Shown: positions 17,426 through 27,209 of the stretch, piece by piece
How positions within the stretch are numbered: the stretch's first letter is position 1
Layout of the letters: each line of letters starts with the position of its first letter
DNA from: Brenneria roseae subsp. roseae
Lineage (GTDB): Bacteria; Pseudomonadota; Gammaproteobacteria; Enterobacterales; Enterobacteriaceae
Direction of reading: 5' to 3'
Length of the DNA stretch: 64,000 bases
Assembly (NCBI RefSeq): GCF_003115845.1
Contig: NZ_KZ819027.1
Location: 1-64,000, forward strand
The notes under the pieces: generated by a model
What the model was told of the DNA's origin: nothing
Database searches by the model: none
What the model saw: the letters and a program-made list of their open reading frames with translations, nothing else
Program-made: the position numbers and the translations under genes

Positions 17426-18388
17426 ATGGAAAAGCAACCAGGATCTCAGGAAAACGAACTTCTGACTGAAATTGCCGTCGCCTATTATCAGGACGAAATT
17501 ACTCAGGAAGAGATCGCAAAGAAGTTTGGTCTTTCACGCATCAAGGTTGGTCGTTTGCTTAAACGGGCAAAGGAGGAAGGGATTGTTGAAATTACCGTGC
17601 GTTATCATCCGGTATTCAGTACCCGCCTTGAACAGCAAATGCTGGAGCGGTTTCCGATAAAACGCGCCTTGATCGCCCTGGATTATCAGGATGAAGAAGA
17701 GCAGCGGCGACAGGTTGCTGCGCTGGTTTCCAGCCATCTGGCGCTGACTCTCAAGGATGACGCGGTCGTAGCCGTCGGACAGGGGCGCAACGTCGCGGCG
17801 GTGGCCGATCACGTCAGTAATGTGGCTGAGCGTAACTGCCGCTTTATCTGCGGTATCGGGGGGACGCATCGCCCCGGCGATGCGATTAACGCCGACCATA
17901 TTAGCCGCCGTCTGGCGAAGAAGTTCGGCGGCAGCAGCGAAACGCTTTATGCTCCCGCCTATGTCGAGAATCGGGCGCTGAAAGACGCGTTTATGCAGAA
18001 TGGCACCATCAAGGAAACGCTGGATCGGGCGCGCAAAGCGGATATCGCGCTGGTGGGCATTGGTGATATGAATGAAAACAGCTATATGGTGAAGCTGGGT
18101 TGGTTCACTCCGCATGAGATTATCGATGCGAGCCTCAATCAGGGCGTCATTGGCGATATCGCCGGGTATGATTTCTTTAATGCGCACGGACAGCACGTTG
18201 ATACGGTGATGAACGATCGGGTGATTGGCGTCAGTATTGAAGAACTGCACAAAATTCCTTGTGTGATCGCCATTGCTTCCGAAAACACCAAGGCACTGGC
18301 GATCCTCGGCGCGTTGCGCACCGGTGCGATTGATATTATCGCCACCAGCGCGGGTAATATCCGCACCATTCTGAATATGACGCAGTAG
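17426..18388 (+). CDS. SorC/DeoR-type sugar-binding transcriptional regulator
   Basis: 320 residues. The N-terminal helix-turn-helix (residues 11-50: LTEIAVAYYQDEITQEEIA, LSRIKVGRLLKRAKEEGIV) is followed by a SorC-type sugar-phosphate-binding domain with VVAVGQGRNVAAV, FICGIGGTHRPGDAINAD, DIALVGIGDMNENSYM, DFFNAHGQHVD and AIASENTKALAILGALRTGAID. The family acts as a repressor or activator responding to phosphorylated sugars. It is divergent from talA-gldA, its likely targets. The effector is unknown. Confidence 0.9.
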   Translation: MEKQPGSQENELLTEIAVAYYQDEITQEEIAKKFGLSRIKVGRLLKRAKEEGIVEITVRYHPVFSTRLEQQMLERFPIKRALIALDYQDEEEQRRQVAALVSSHLALTLKDDAVVAVGQGRNVAAVADHVSNVAERNCRFICGIGGTHRPGDAINADHISRRLAKKFGGSSETLYAPAYVENRALKDAFMQNGTIKETLDRARKADIALVGIGDMNENSYMVKLGWFTPHEIIDASLNQGVIGDIAGYDFFNAHGQHVDTVMNDRVIGVSIEELHKIPCVIAIASENTKALAILGALRTGAIDIIATSAGNIRTILNMTQ

Positions 18389-18710
18389 CCCTTTCCCGCA
18401 GCGTGATGTTTTATCCGACCTGATTTTCGCTGTCTCAACAAAAGTCAGGTTGTGCGTCAGTGCGTAATCGTGTGACCGGCAACGCTGACGATCGGCGCGA
18501 TCCGCCTGCGCGCAGCGTTATGCGCGTAACGGTAGCGTCTTAATAATGATACATCTGTCGAACAAAAAACCATCAAATAAAATAACTATATTAATCGGTA
18601 TTCACTTCCGGTTTTTGCCGTCCTTCATAGTTTAACAATTTGCAAACACTATACTGGGTATTCCTGACCCTATATGCATGTCACAACAAAAACCGATAAA
18701 GGATTAAAAA
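18389..18710. other. Leader/promoter region of maeB
   Basis: 322 bases. The region from 18600 is AT-rich and carries a TATACT hexamer at 18650-18655, presumably the maeB promoter. No other element was recognised. Confidence 0.4.
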
Positions 18711-20990
18711 ATGGATGAACAACTAAAGCAAAGCGCGCTTGATTTTCACCAGTATCCGGTTCCCGGGAAAATTCAGGTTTCGCCCACCAAGCCGTTAGCG
18801 ACCCAGCGCGATCTGGCGCTGGCTTATTCTCCCGGTGTGGCGGCCCCATGTCTGGAAATAGCTGAAGATCCGCTGGCTGCTTACAAATACACCGCGCGAG
18901 GCAATCTGGTCGCGGTGATTTCTAATGGGACCGCTGTTCTCGGCCTCGGCAATATCGGCGCGCTGGCTGGCAAGCCTGTGATGGAAGGCAAAGGCGTCCT
19001 GTTTAAAAAGTTCTCCGGTATTGACGTATTCGATATTGAGGTGGATGAGCTGGATCCAGACAAACTGATCGATGTCATTGCTGCCCTTGAGCCAACCTTT
19101 GGCGGTATTAACCTGGAAGACATTAAAGCGCCGGAATGTTTCTACATTGAGAAAAAACTGCGCGAGCGCATGAAGATTCCGGTATTCCATGACGATCAAC
19201 ACGGCACCGCCATCATCTGTACCGCGGCGGTGCTTAACGGACTGCGGGTGGTTGAGAAGAATATCGCCGATGTTCGTCTGGTGGTTTCGGGGGCGGGGGC
19301 GGCGTCGATCGCCTGTCTGAACCTGCTGGTGGCGCTGGGTATGAAGCCACACAACATCGTGGTTTGTGATTCTCGCGGTGTGATTTACAAAGGCCGTGAA
19401 GAAAATATGGCGGAAACCAAAGCCGCTTATGCCATCGATGATAACGGTGCGCGCAAGCTGGCGGACGTGATCCCCGATGCGGATATCTTCCTCGGCTGCT
19501 CCGGTCCCGGCGTACTGACGCAGGATATGGTGAAAACCATGGCGCCGTGTCCGTTGATTCTGGCGCTGGCGAACCCGGAACCGGAAATCCTGCCGCCGCT
19601 GGTTAAAGAAGTTCGCCCGGACGCGATTATTTGTACCGGCCGTTCCGACTATCCGAACCAGGTGAACAATGTGCTGTGCTTTCCGTTTATCTTCCGTGGC
19701 GCACTGGATGTCGGCGCGACCACCATTAACGAAGAGATGAAACTGGCCTGCGTTCACGCGATCGCCAATCTGGCGCTGGCGGAGCAAAGCGAAGTGGTGG
19801 CTTCCGCCTATGGCGATCAGGAACTGTCGTTTGGCCCGGAATACCTGATTCCGAAACCGTTCGATCCGCGTCTGATCATCAAGATTGCTCCGGCGGTCGC
19901 GAAAGCGGCGATGGAATCTGGCGTCGCGACGCGTCCGATTGAGAATTTCGATGCCTATATCGAAAAACTGACGCAGTTTGTCTACAAAACCAATCTGTTC
20001 ATGAAGCCGATATTTTCTCAGGCGCGTCAGCAGCCGAAACGCGTCGTGTTCGCCGAAGGTGAAGATGCGCGCGTGCTGCATGCAACGCAGGAACTGGTTA
20101 CGCTGGGGTTGGCGTTCCCGATTCTGATTGGCCGTCCAAGCGTCATCGAGATGCGTTTACAAAAACTGGGCTTGCAGCTGACCGTCGGTAAAGACTTCGA
20201 AGTGGTCAACAATGAATCCGATCCGCGCTTCAAGGAATACTGGAGCGAGTATTTCGAGATCGTGAAGCGCCGCGGCGTGTCGCAGGAACAGGCGCAGCGT
20301 GCGGTGATCGGTAATCCGACGTTGATCGGTTCTATCATGGTGTTGCGTGGTGAAGCCGATGCATTGATTTGCGGAACCATTGGGACGTATGAAGAACATT
20401 TCGACGTGGTGGAAAAAGTCTTCGGCTATCGCGAAGGCGTCCATGTTGCCGGCGCCATGAACGCATTGATGTTGCCGAGCGGCAATACCTTCATCGCCGA
20501 TACCTACGTCAACGCCGATCCAACGCCGGAGCAACTGGCGGAAATCACCCTGATGGCGGCGGAAACCGTGCGTCGTTTCGGTATCGAGCCTAAAGTGGCG
20601 CTGCTGTCCCACTCCAGTTTTGGTACGTCTGATTCGCCGACGGCGCAGAAAATGCGGGCCACGCTGGCGCTGGTCAATAAACTGGCGCCGGAACTGCAAA
20701 TCGATGGTGAAATGCACGGTGATTCCGCGCTGGTTGAAGCGATCCGACGTGAGCAAATGCCCGACAGTCCGCTGAAAGGCTCGGCCAATATTCTGATCAT
20801 GCCCAACATGGAGTCGGCGCGTATCAGCTATAACCTGCTGCGAGTTTCTTCTTCCGAGGGGGTAACGGTTGGGCCGGTGCTGATGGGGGTTGCCAAACCG
20901 GTACACATTCTGACGCCGATCGCGTCGGTACGCCGTATCGTCAATATGGTGGCGCTGGCGGTGGTGGAAGCGCAAACACAACCGCTGTAA
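18711..20990 (+). CDS. maeB: NADP-dependent malic enzyme MaeB
   Basis: Oxidative decarboxylation of malate to pyruvate with NADPH. 759 residues in two parts. The malic domain (about 1-430) has [38 protein letters not shown] and the NAD(P) site [13 protein letters not shown]. The phosphotransacetylase-like C-terminal domain (about 430-759, [46 protein letters not shown]) is typically regulatory, for example by acetyl-CoA, not catalytic. The length matches E. coli MaeB. It lies near talA, as in E. coli. Confidence 0.97.
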   Translation: MDEQLKQSALDFHQYPVPGKIQVSPTKPLATQRDLALAYSPGVAAPCLEIAEDPLAAYKYTARGNLVAVISNGTAVLGLGNIGALAGKPVMEGKGVLFKKFSGIDVFDIEVDELDPDKLIDVIAALEPTFGGINLEDIKAPECFYIEKKLRERMKIPVFHDDQHGTAIICTAAVLNGLRVVEKNIADVRLVVSGAGAASIACLNLLVALGMKPHNIVVCDSRGVIYKGREENMAETKAAYAIDDNGARKLADVIPDADIFLGCSGPGVLTQDMVKTMAPCPLILALANPEPEILPPLVKEVRPDAIICTGRSDYPNQVNNVLCFPFIFRGALDVGATTINEEMKLACVHAIANLALAEQSEVVASAYGDQELSFGPEYLIPKPFDPRLIIKIAPAVAKAAMESGVATRPIENFDAYIEKLTQFVYKTNLFMKPIFSQARQQPKRVVFAEGEDARVLHATQELVTLGLAFPILIGRPSVIEMRLQKLGLQLTVGKDFEVVNNESDPRFKEYWSEYFEIVKRRGVSQEQAQRAVIGNPTLIGSIMVLRGEADALICGTIGTYEEHFDVVEKVFGYREGVHVAGAMNALMLPSGNTFIADTYVNADPTPEQLAEITLMAAETVRRFGIEPKVALLSHSSFGTSDSPTAQKMRATLALVNKLAPELQIDGEMHGDSALVEAIRREQMPDSPLKGSANILIMPNMESARISYNLLRVSSSEGVTVGPVLMGVAKPVHILTPIASVRRIVNMVALAVVEAQTQPL

Positions 20991-21001
20991 GCGTTATGAC
21001 A

Positions 21002-21041
21002 GCGTCTGGCGCCGTTCGCGGCCTCAGACGCGGGTTTTTTT
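21002..21041 (+). terminator. maeB intrinsic terminator
   Basis: GCGTCTG (21002-21008) pairs with CAGACGC (21025-21031), with an inner GC-rich hairpin, followed by GGGTTTTTTTC. Located 12 bases beyond the maeB stop. Confidence 0.85.
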
Positions 21042-21229
21042 CTGAATGGCCGCAGATAGAATCTGACTTCGGCCATTTTTTTTGCCCCTTTCATCCCGGA
21101 AAGTATTTATCGGGTAATGTGAAGCGGGTTGGCGAAGACATTCACAGAATGTGGGAGGAAAAGCAGTATCGGCGAGCCTGTTAAGGGAAAATGTCGCGTT
21201 GACAGATTTCATCAACCGGGGGATGTCGT

Positions 21230-22132
21230 ATGGATCTGAAAAGGCTTCATTGTTTTATCCGGGTCGCTGAATCAGGCAGTTTTACTCAGGCCGCGCTGAT
21301 TCTGGATCAGTCGCAATCGCTGGTTAGCCGGCAGGTACGGCAGCTGGAAGTGGAACTACAGCAGACGTTATTGCAGCGTAATGGTCGCGGGGTAACGTTG
21401 ACTGCGGCGGGGCGGCGTCTGCTGGAGCATGGTAAAGGTATTCTGCGGCAGGTTGAGGTGGCGGAACAGGCGCTGAAAAATATCGACGGTATTCACAAAG
21501 GTAAAGTCAATGTTGGTATGACCCCCACGCTGGGGAAATTACTGACCGTCGATCTGGTCACCGCTTTTTTTGCCGAATATCCGGATAGCTCACTCTCCAT
21601 TGCGGAGAATCTGACTTATTGGATACAGAAAAGATTAATATTGGGCGAGCTGGATATTGCGTTATTATATAATCCCGCCCCCAGCGCATACCTTAATTAT
21701 CAGCTTTTATGGACAGAGAAGTTGTGTCTGATCGCTCCTTCCGCTTTTTCTGACGATACCGTTAATTCCATTGCGCTGCGTGAAATTATTAATTACCCGC
21801 TGATTATGCCGGGTGGCAGACATATGATTCGGCATCTGGTCGAAATCGAATGTGCCCGGCATGGCATTGCCCCTAATGTAGTGATTGAAATTGATGCGAT
21901 TCCCTCTCTACTTTTGCTGGTGAAGAAAGGGTTCGGCTATGCCATCTTACCGGCGAACGCTCTGAATGGGGTGGGGCAGGTGGATGGATTAAAGGCGCTT
22001 CCCATTGAGCCGGCATTAATAAATCGGGTTGTTCTGGCAACGTCATCACAGCGGACGCTGACGCCGCTGGCGCAAAAGACCATCGAAATATTACAAAGCG
22101 GTATAATTTCCATGGGGTACAACCTTAATTAA
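21230..22132 (+). CDS. LysR-family transcriptional regulator of the meta-pathway operon
   Basis: 300 residues. The N-terminal winged helix (MDLKRLHCFIRVAESGSFTQ, AALILDQSQSLVSRQVRQLE, residues 1-60) precedes a substrate-binding domain with TPTLGKLLTVDLVTAF, LGELDIALLYNP and KKGFGYAILPANAL. It is transcribed in the same direction as the downstream galD-ligK genes with a 179-base gap, instead of divergently. By position it is the likely activator of the operon, responding to a pathway intermediate. The effector is unknown. Confidence 0.9.
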   Translation: MDLKRLHCFIRVAESGSFTQAALILDQSQSLVSRQVRQLEVELQQTLLQRNGRGVTLTAAGRRLLEHGKGILRQVEVAEQALKNIDGIHKGKVNVGMTPTLGKLLTVDLVTAFFAEYPDSSLSIAENLTYWIQKRLILGELDIALLYNPAPSAYLNYQLLWTEKLCLIAPSAFSDDTVNSIALREIINYPLIMPGGRHMIRHLVEIECARHGIAPNVVIEIDAIPSLLLLVKKGFGYAILPANALNGVGQVDGLKALPIEPALINRVVLATSSQRTLTPLAQKTIEILQSGIISMGYNLN

Positions 22133-22311
22133 TACTCTATTCCTCGCTGTTGTGATATTCATCACAATTAAATCCCGTTATGCAAAACATGCAAATCAGC
22201 TAGTACCTACATCCTCTTCTTATTATTTATGGCTTTGCTAGTTTAGCGGTTAATCAATAAACGCGAACGGAATGACATTATTATCCAGGCTGAATAAACG
22301 AAGAGGTTGGT

Positions 22312-23367
22312 ATGAAAAAAATACCCTGCTGGTTTATGCGTGGCGGGACGTCAAAAGGACCATTTTTTCGTAAAGAGGATTTACCGGACGATATCGCCGA
22401 ACGCGATCGTATTCTTTTATCCGTCATGGGATCGCCCGATCCCCGACAGATTGACGGCATCGGCGGCGCGGATTCGCTGACCAGTAAAATTGGGATTATT
22501 TCGCTTTCCCATGATGACAACGCCGATATCGATTTTCTTTTTGGACAGGTTCTGATTAACGAAGCGCGAGTCGATACCACCCCAAACTGCGGCAATATGC
22601 TGGCGGCGGCGGGACCCGCCGCGCTGGAGTCGGGACTGATTCACGCCGACGCCGATCGGACACGTCTGCGGATCCGTACGCTGAATACCGGCATGATTGC
22701 CGAGGTGACGTTGAAAACCCCCGGCGGTAAGCCCTGCTATAGCGGCGAAGCCCGCATTGATGGGGTTCCCGGCACGGCCGCTCCCGTATTGCTGAATTTT
22801 CTCGACACGGCGGGATCGGTTTGCGGCTCGCTGTTTCCGACGGGAAATCGCAGCGATCATATTGCCGGTGTCCGCGTGACCTGTATCGATAACGGCATGC
22901 CTGTGCTGATGGTCGCCGCCCGCGATATGGGGATTTCCGGATATGAAACCAAAGACCAGTTGAACGGCGATAAAGCGCTGGCGGCGCGAATTGAGGCGCT
23001 GCGCCTGGCCGCCGGACCATTAATGAACATTGAAAATGTGGCCGGTAAAACGGTGCCTAAAATTTGCCTGGTTGCTCCCCCGAAATCAGGCGGCACGCTC
23101 TGTACCCGTACTTTTATTCCTCATACCTGTCACGCCGCGATTGGCGTGCTGGGGGCGGTTACGGTGGCTACTGCCGCCGCGCTGCCGGGAACGGTGGCCA
23201 GTGAGTTGGCTCAAACCGTCGCCGGTAGCGAAAAACAGATGGTGATTGAGCATCCAACCGGTGAACTGAGCGTTTATTTAACGCTGAATGAACAGGGGGA
23301 CGTCGTGCAGGCGGCGCTGATGCGAACCGCGCGTCTGCTGATGCAGGGCGAGGTCTTTTATTCATAG
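22312..23367 (+). CDS. galD: 4-oxalomesaconate tautomerase (PrpF family)
   Basis: 351 residues of the PrpF/GalD isomerase family (diaminopimelate-epimerase fold). Motifs are WFMRGGTSKGPFF at the N-terminus, MGSPDPRQIDGIGGAD, TPNCGNMLAA and IPHTCHAAIGVLGAV. Family members interconvert the keto and enol forms, or double-bond isomers, of tricarboxylates. GalD acts on 4-oxalomesaconate in gallate degradation, and PrpF on aconitate isomers. The next genes (4-oxalomesaconate hydratase, pyrone-dicarboxylate hydrolase, CHA aldolase) favour GalD. It is the first gene of the operon. Confidence 0.85.
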   Translation: MKKIPCWFMRGGTSKGPFFRKEDLPDDIAERDRILLSVMGSPDPRQIDGIGGADSLTSKIGIISLSHDDNADIDFLFGQVLINEARVDTTPNCGNMLAAAGPAALESGLIHADADRTRLRIRTLNTGMIAEVTLKTPGGKPCYSGEARIDGVPGTAAPVLLNFLDTAGSVCGSLFPTGNRSDHIAGVRVTCIDNGMPVLMVAARDMGISGYETKDQLNGDKALAARIEALRLAAGPLMNIENVAGKTVPKICLVAPPKSGGTLCTRTFIPHTCHAAIGVLGAVTVATAAALPGTVASELAQTVAGSEKQMVIEHPTGELSVYLTLNEQGDVVQAALMRTARLLMQGEVFYS

Positions 23368-23411
23368 CGAGATGGCGTAAGACGGCTATTTATCTGATTC
23401 CAGGAGAAGAT

Positions 23412-24137
23412 ATGAACGAACAACGTAAAACGGCATTGGTAGTCAGCGCGCATTCTGCCGATTTTGTCTGGCGCTCGGGCGGCGCGATAGCGCTCTATGC
23501 GAAACGTGGCTGGGACATTCACATTGTTTGCCTCTCTTTTGGCGAACGGGGTGAGTCCGCCAAACTGTGGCGTCAGCCCGGCATGGATATGGCGACCGTG
23601 AAACAGGCCCGCGAACAGGAGGCGCGACAGGCGGCGGAGATCCTGGGGGCCGGGAATATTCGCTTTCTGGATGTGGGCGATTACCCCATGCGGGTCAACG
23701 ATGCCGTGCTGTTTGAGCTGGCGGCGTTATACCGTGAAATCCGCCCGGAATTCGTCCTCTCCCACTCATTAAAAGATCCTTATAACTTCGACCATCCGCT
23801 CGCCACGCATATTGCGCAGGAAGCAAGAATTATCGCGCAGGCGCACGGTCATCAGCCGGACACGCCGGTAATCGGCGCGCCGCCGGTATTTTTATTTGAG
23901 CCGCATCAGCCGGAACAGTGCGAGTGGAAACCCCAGGTACTGCTTGATATCAGCGACGTCTGGGAAATCAAGCGTCAGGCGTTTGAAAGCATGTCTGCAC
24001 AGGAGCATCTGTGGGAATACTACACCCGCGTCGCGCTACAGCGCGGCGTACAGGCATCACGCAATTCCAATCTGAAAATTAAATATGCGGAAGGCTATCA
24101 GCGCATCTTCCCGCAGGTAGCGAACGAACTGGCATAA
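23412..24137 (+). CDS. galB: 4-oxalomesaconate hydratase, PIG-L/LmbE type
   Basis: 241 residues of the PIG-L deacetylase-like fold. The family normally has an A-H-P-D-D metal motif; this protein has SAHSADFVWRSGG, the variant typical of GalB-type hydratases. SFGERGESAKLW, HSLKDPYNFDHPLATH and VFLFEPHQPEQ follow. GalB adds water to 4-oxalomesaconate to give 4-carboxy-4-hydroxy-2-oxoadipate (CHA). An unrelated amidohydrolase-type hydratase, LigJ, does the same in other bacteria. It starts 44 bases after galD with a GGAGAAG ribosome site. Confidence 0.85.
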   Translation: MNEQRKTALVVSAHSADFVWRSGGAIALYAKRGWDIHIVCLSFGERGESAKLWRQPGMDMATVKQAREQEARQAAEILGAGNIRFLDVGDYPMRVNDAVLFELAALYREIRPEFVLSHSLKDPYNFDHPLATHIAQEARIIAQAHGHQPDTPVIGAPPVFLFEPHQPEQCEWKPQVLLDISDVWEIKRQAFESMSAQEHLWEYYTRVALQRGVQASRNSNLKIKYAEGYQRIFPQVANELA

Positions 24138-24169
24138 CTAACAACAATAATCAGCGCGAGGAACATCTT

Positions 24170-25051
24170 ATGAAAACCTGTAAAGCTCCCGATCCGCATC
24201 CGGTCAAACCTAAAGCGGCGCTCCCTATCGGCGCCTGTGATGCACACTGCCATGTATTCGGACCGGGCCATACCTTTCCCTACGGCGCCAACCGAAAATA
24301 TACGCCGGAAGATGCGCCGTTTGAAAAGTTGATGGAACTGCACAACTGGCTGGGCATCACCCGCGCCGTGATTGTGCAGGCCAGCTGTCATGGCACCGAT
24401 AACCGCGCCATGCTGGACGCCATTGCCCGCAGCCAAGGGCGTTATCTTGGCGTGGCGATGATCGACGGATCTGAAAGCGATGAAGAGCTGGAACGTTTGG
24501 ATCAGGGCGGCGTGCGCGGGATCCGTTTTAATTTCGTTCAGCATTTGGGCGGGGCGCCGGAATTACCGCGCTTCTTCTCTATTTTAGATCGGGTTGAATC
24601 TTTTGGCTGGCATGTGGTTTTGCATCTGGATGCGCAGGATATCCTGACCTACGACGAGGTGCTACAGAAGATCCGCCTGCCGTTCATTATCGACCACATG
24701 GGGCGGGTAAAAACGGAACGCGGCCTGGAGCAAGCGGCGTTTACCCAGTTACGCGGGCTGCTGGCGGATAATCCGCTGGCCTGGGTAAAGGTCAGCGGTT
24801 CGGAGCGTATTTCCGCTGGCAAGCGCCCCTTCAATGATGCGATCCCGTTCGCACAGGCGCTGATTGATACTGCGCCAGACCGGGTATTGTGGGGAACCGA
24901 CTGGCCGCATCCCAATATCAGCAACGATATGCCGAATGATGGCGAACTGGTCGATCTGATGCTCGATTTTTGTCCTGATACGGCGTTGCGGCAGAAATTG
25001 CTGGTTGATAATCCCGCGCGTCTTTACGGGTTTCCGAAAATACACGAATAA
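24170..25051 (+). CDS. ligI: 2-pyrone-4,6-dicarboxylate hydrolase (amidohydrolase family)
   Basis: 293-residue amidohydrolase with CDAHCHVFGPG near the N-terminus (His26 and His28). Further family motifs are GITRAVIVQASCHGTDN, GVRGIRFNFV, IIDHMGRV, WVKVSGSERIS and LWGTDWPHPN. These match LigI, which opens the lactone ring of 2-pyrone-4,6-dicarboxylate (PDC) to 4-oxalomesaconate. The gene follows galB by 32 bases. Other amidohydrolase specificities are possible in principle, but the operon content supports PDC. The reaction feeds directly into the GalD/GalB step. Confidence 0.85.
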   Translation: MKTCKAPDPHPVKPKAALPIGACDAHCHVFGPGHTFPYGANRKYTPEDAPFEKLMELHNWLGITRAVIVQASCHGTDNRAMLDAIARSQGRYLGVAMIDGSESDEELERLDQGGVRGIRFNFVQHLGGAPELPRFFSILDRVESFGWHVVLHLDAQDILTYDEVLQKIRLPFIIDHMGRVKTERGLEQAAFTQLRGLLADNPLAWVKVSGSERISAGKRPFNDAIPFAQALIDTAPDRVLWGTDWPHPNISNDMPNDGELVDLMLDFCPDTALRQKLLVDNPARLYGFPKIHE

Positions 25052-25151
25052 AGCGGGATGAAGGGATTCGTTATTCGGTCAATACCTTCGGCACTGTCTG
25101 AATCGGAACGGCTATCAGACAGCGCCGGATAACGATACTGGGCTGATAAAA

Positions 25152-26453
25152 ATGAAAAAAAAACCATTTTATAAAGAGCTTTATTTCCAGGTGATTGTCG
25201 GCATTGTGATTGGCGTATCTTTAGGTTATTTCTTTCCCGATCTGGCTGTCAAAATGAAACCGCTGGGGGATGGATTTATCAAGCTGATCGCCATGATCAT
25301 CGGCCCCATTATTTTCTGTACGGTAGTGGTCGGCATTGCCGGCATGCGCGACATGAAAGAACTGGGGCGAGTGGGAGGAAAGGCGTTAATTTATTTCACG
25401 GTGATTTCCATCGTCGCATTAATCGTTGGTTTGATTGGCGGGCACATTATTCAGCCAGGTCTGGGATTTAACGTTAACCCCTCAACGTTGGATACGTCGG
25501 CATTAGCTAAATATACGGAAAGTGCGAAAGACGTTAATCTGGTTGATTTTGCGATGAGCATTATCCCCTCAACCTTTGTTAATGCATTTTCTTCCGGCAA
25601 TGTACTGGCTATCCTGCTGGTTTCTATTTTGTTTGGTTATTCACTGTCGGCCATCGGGGAAAAAGGGAAAGTCGTTTTTACCTTCGTTGAAGGCGCATCA
25701 CGAGTTTTCTTTCACAATGTTCACCTTATTTCAAAACTTTCCTCCATCGGCGCCTTTGGCGCGATAGCCTATACCATTGGCGCTTATGGCCTGTCGTCGC
25801 TGATCCCCCTGATAAAAATGGTGCTGGGGTTCTATGTCTTATTAATTACCTTCGTGCTGGCGGTCTACGGTTTTATTGCCTGGTTCTGCCGTTTTAGTCT
25901 GCTGGCCTATTTACGTTATATCAAAGAAGAATTGCTGATTATTCTCGGCACCGGATCGTCTTCCGTTGTATTACCGCACCTGATGGAAAAACTGGAACGG
26001 ATGGGTTGTCCTAAATCGGTTGTCGCGCTGGTCGTACCGGCCGGTTATTCCTTTAATCTCAACGGCACCAATATTTATATGACGATGGCGATTCTGTTTA
26101 TTGCGCAGGCGACCAATACGGAACTGACGTTAACCAGCCAGATCATTCTGATTCTGGTGGCCATGCTGACATCAAAAGGCGCGGCCGGCATCACCGGCGC
26201 CGCGTTTGTCATGCTGACCAGTACGCTTATCGTACTGCCGGTGGTTCCCGTCGCGGGGATGGTGCTGATTCTGGGCATTCACCGGTTTGTCGGTACCGGA
26301 CTGGCGATTGTGAATCTCATCGGCAATGGTATCGCCGCCATTATTGTGTCGGTATGGGACGGCGTGCTGGACAGAGAAATGATGCAGAAGACGTTTCAGG
26401 CGGAACGGACTGGTTCGTCAAACCAGCATTCCCGGCTCATCAAAGAAGAATGA
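25152..26453 (+). CDS. Dicarboxylate/amino acid:cation symporter (DAACS, DctA-like)
   Basis: 433 residues, about eight membrane helices plus re-entrant loops. DAACS motifs are IGPIIFCTVVVGIAGM, LGTGSSSVVLPHLM (the serine-rich re-entrant loop), PAGYSFNLNGTNIYMT and TSKGAAGITGAAFV. DctA imports C4-dicarboxylates with protons or sodium. Its place within the PDC operon suggests uptake of an aromatic-ring-cleavage product such as PDC or 4-oxalomesaconate, but this is inference. It comes 100 bases after ligI and 10 bases before the aldolase. Confidence 0.88.
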   Translation: MKKKPFYKELYFQVIVGIVIGVSLGYFFPDLAVKMKPLGDGFIKLIAMIIGPIIFCTVVVGIAGMRDMKELGRVGGKALIYFTVISIVALIVGLIGGHIIQPGLGFNVNPSTLDTSALAKYTESAKDVNLVDFAMSIIPSTFVNAFSSGNVLAILLVSILFGYSLSAIGEKGKVVFTFVEGASRVFFHNVHLISKLSSIGAFGAIAYTIGAYGLSSLIPLIKMVLGFYVLLITFVLAVYGFIAWFCRFSLLAYLRYIKEELLIILGTGSSSVVLPHLMEKLERMGCPKSVVALVVPAGYSFNLNGTNIYMTMAILFIAQATNTELTLTSQIILILVAMLTSKGAAGITGAAFVMLTSTLIVLPVVPVAGMVLILGIHRFVGTGLAIVNLIGNGIAAIIVSVWDGVLDREMMQKTFQAERTGSSNQHSRLIKEE

Positions 26454-26463
26454 GGTAACGATA

Positions 26464-27177
26464 ATGAGTATTGGATTCAGGGTGTTTACGCGGCGTGACT
26501 TACCTGCCCGGGAATTGGTTGAACAATTCAGAACCATTCCGGTGGCGAATATCGCGGATTGCATGGGGCGGCTCAGCGCCATGCAGAGCCGGATCCGTCT
26601 GCTGTCCGCGCCGATGCGCGACAATATGGTCGGGGTGGCGCTGACGGTAAAGGCCAGACCCGGCGATAACCTGATGGTGCACAAGGCGCTGAATATGTTA
26701 TCCGCCGGCGATGTGCTGGTGGTATCAAATGACGGCGCGGAAAATCAATCGTTGATGGGGGAAATCATGATTACCTACGCCGGGCTGCAACAGGCGGCGG
26801 GTATCGTGCTGGATGGCCCGGTGCGTGATTTGTACAGCATTCAGAACATGACGCTGCCGGTTTATGGCACGGGCAGCACCCCGGGCGGGCCGTTTAAATC
26901 GGGACCGGGGGAGGTCAATGTTCCGATCTCCTGCGGCGGTATTATGGTGAATCCAGGCGATATTATCGTCGGCGACGGGGATGGCGTGATTGCTATCGCC
27001 TCTGCTGACGCCGCGTCTTTACTGGAGGAGGCGCGGAAGTATCAAATCCGCGACAGCCAAAAACTGGCGGCTACCCAAGCCGGGCAGGCCGAGCGTTCAT
27101 GGGTCGATCGTGAGCTGACGGATCAACGCTGTGAAATAATAGACGGCACCTATCATCGCGCCGGTTATATCGGCTGA
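26464..27177 (+). CDS. ligK: 4-carboxy-4-hydroxy-2-oxoadipate aldolase / oxaloacetate decarboxylase
   Basis: 237 residues of the RraA-like class II aldolase family. GIVLDGPVRD contains the catalytic Arg121 and Asp122; MVHKALNMLSAGDVLVV and NPGDIIVGDGDGVIAI are further family motifs. LigK/GalC/ProA cleave CHA into pyruvate and oxaloacetate, the last step of the protocatechuate 4,5- and gallate pathways, and can decarboxylate oxaloacetate. RraA itself is shorter and lacks the C-terminal helices seen here. It is the last gene of the operon, 10 bases after the symporter. Confidence 0.9.
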   Translation: MSIGFRVFTRRDLPARELVEQFRTIPVANIADCMGRLSAMQSRIRLLSAPMRDNMVGVALTVKARPGDNLMVHKALNMLSAGDVLVVSNDGAENQSLMGEIMITYAGLQQAAGIVLDGPVRDLYSIQNMTLPVYGTGSTPGGPFKSGPGEVNVPISCGGIMVNPGDIIVGDGDGVIAIASADAASLLEEARKYQIRDSQKLAATQAGQAERSWVDRELTDQRCEIIDGTYHRAGYIG

Positions 27178-27209
27178 ACGTCAGGAGTCAGCCGGGGCGG
27201 AGGCAAGAT

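Noticed and set aside
18795-20081. 428-codon minus-strand frame inside maeB
   Set aside because: Shadow of maeB: His/Arg-rich low-complexity translation with no start signal.
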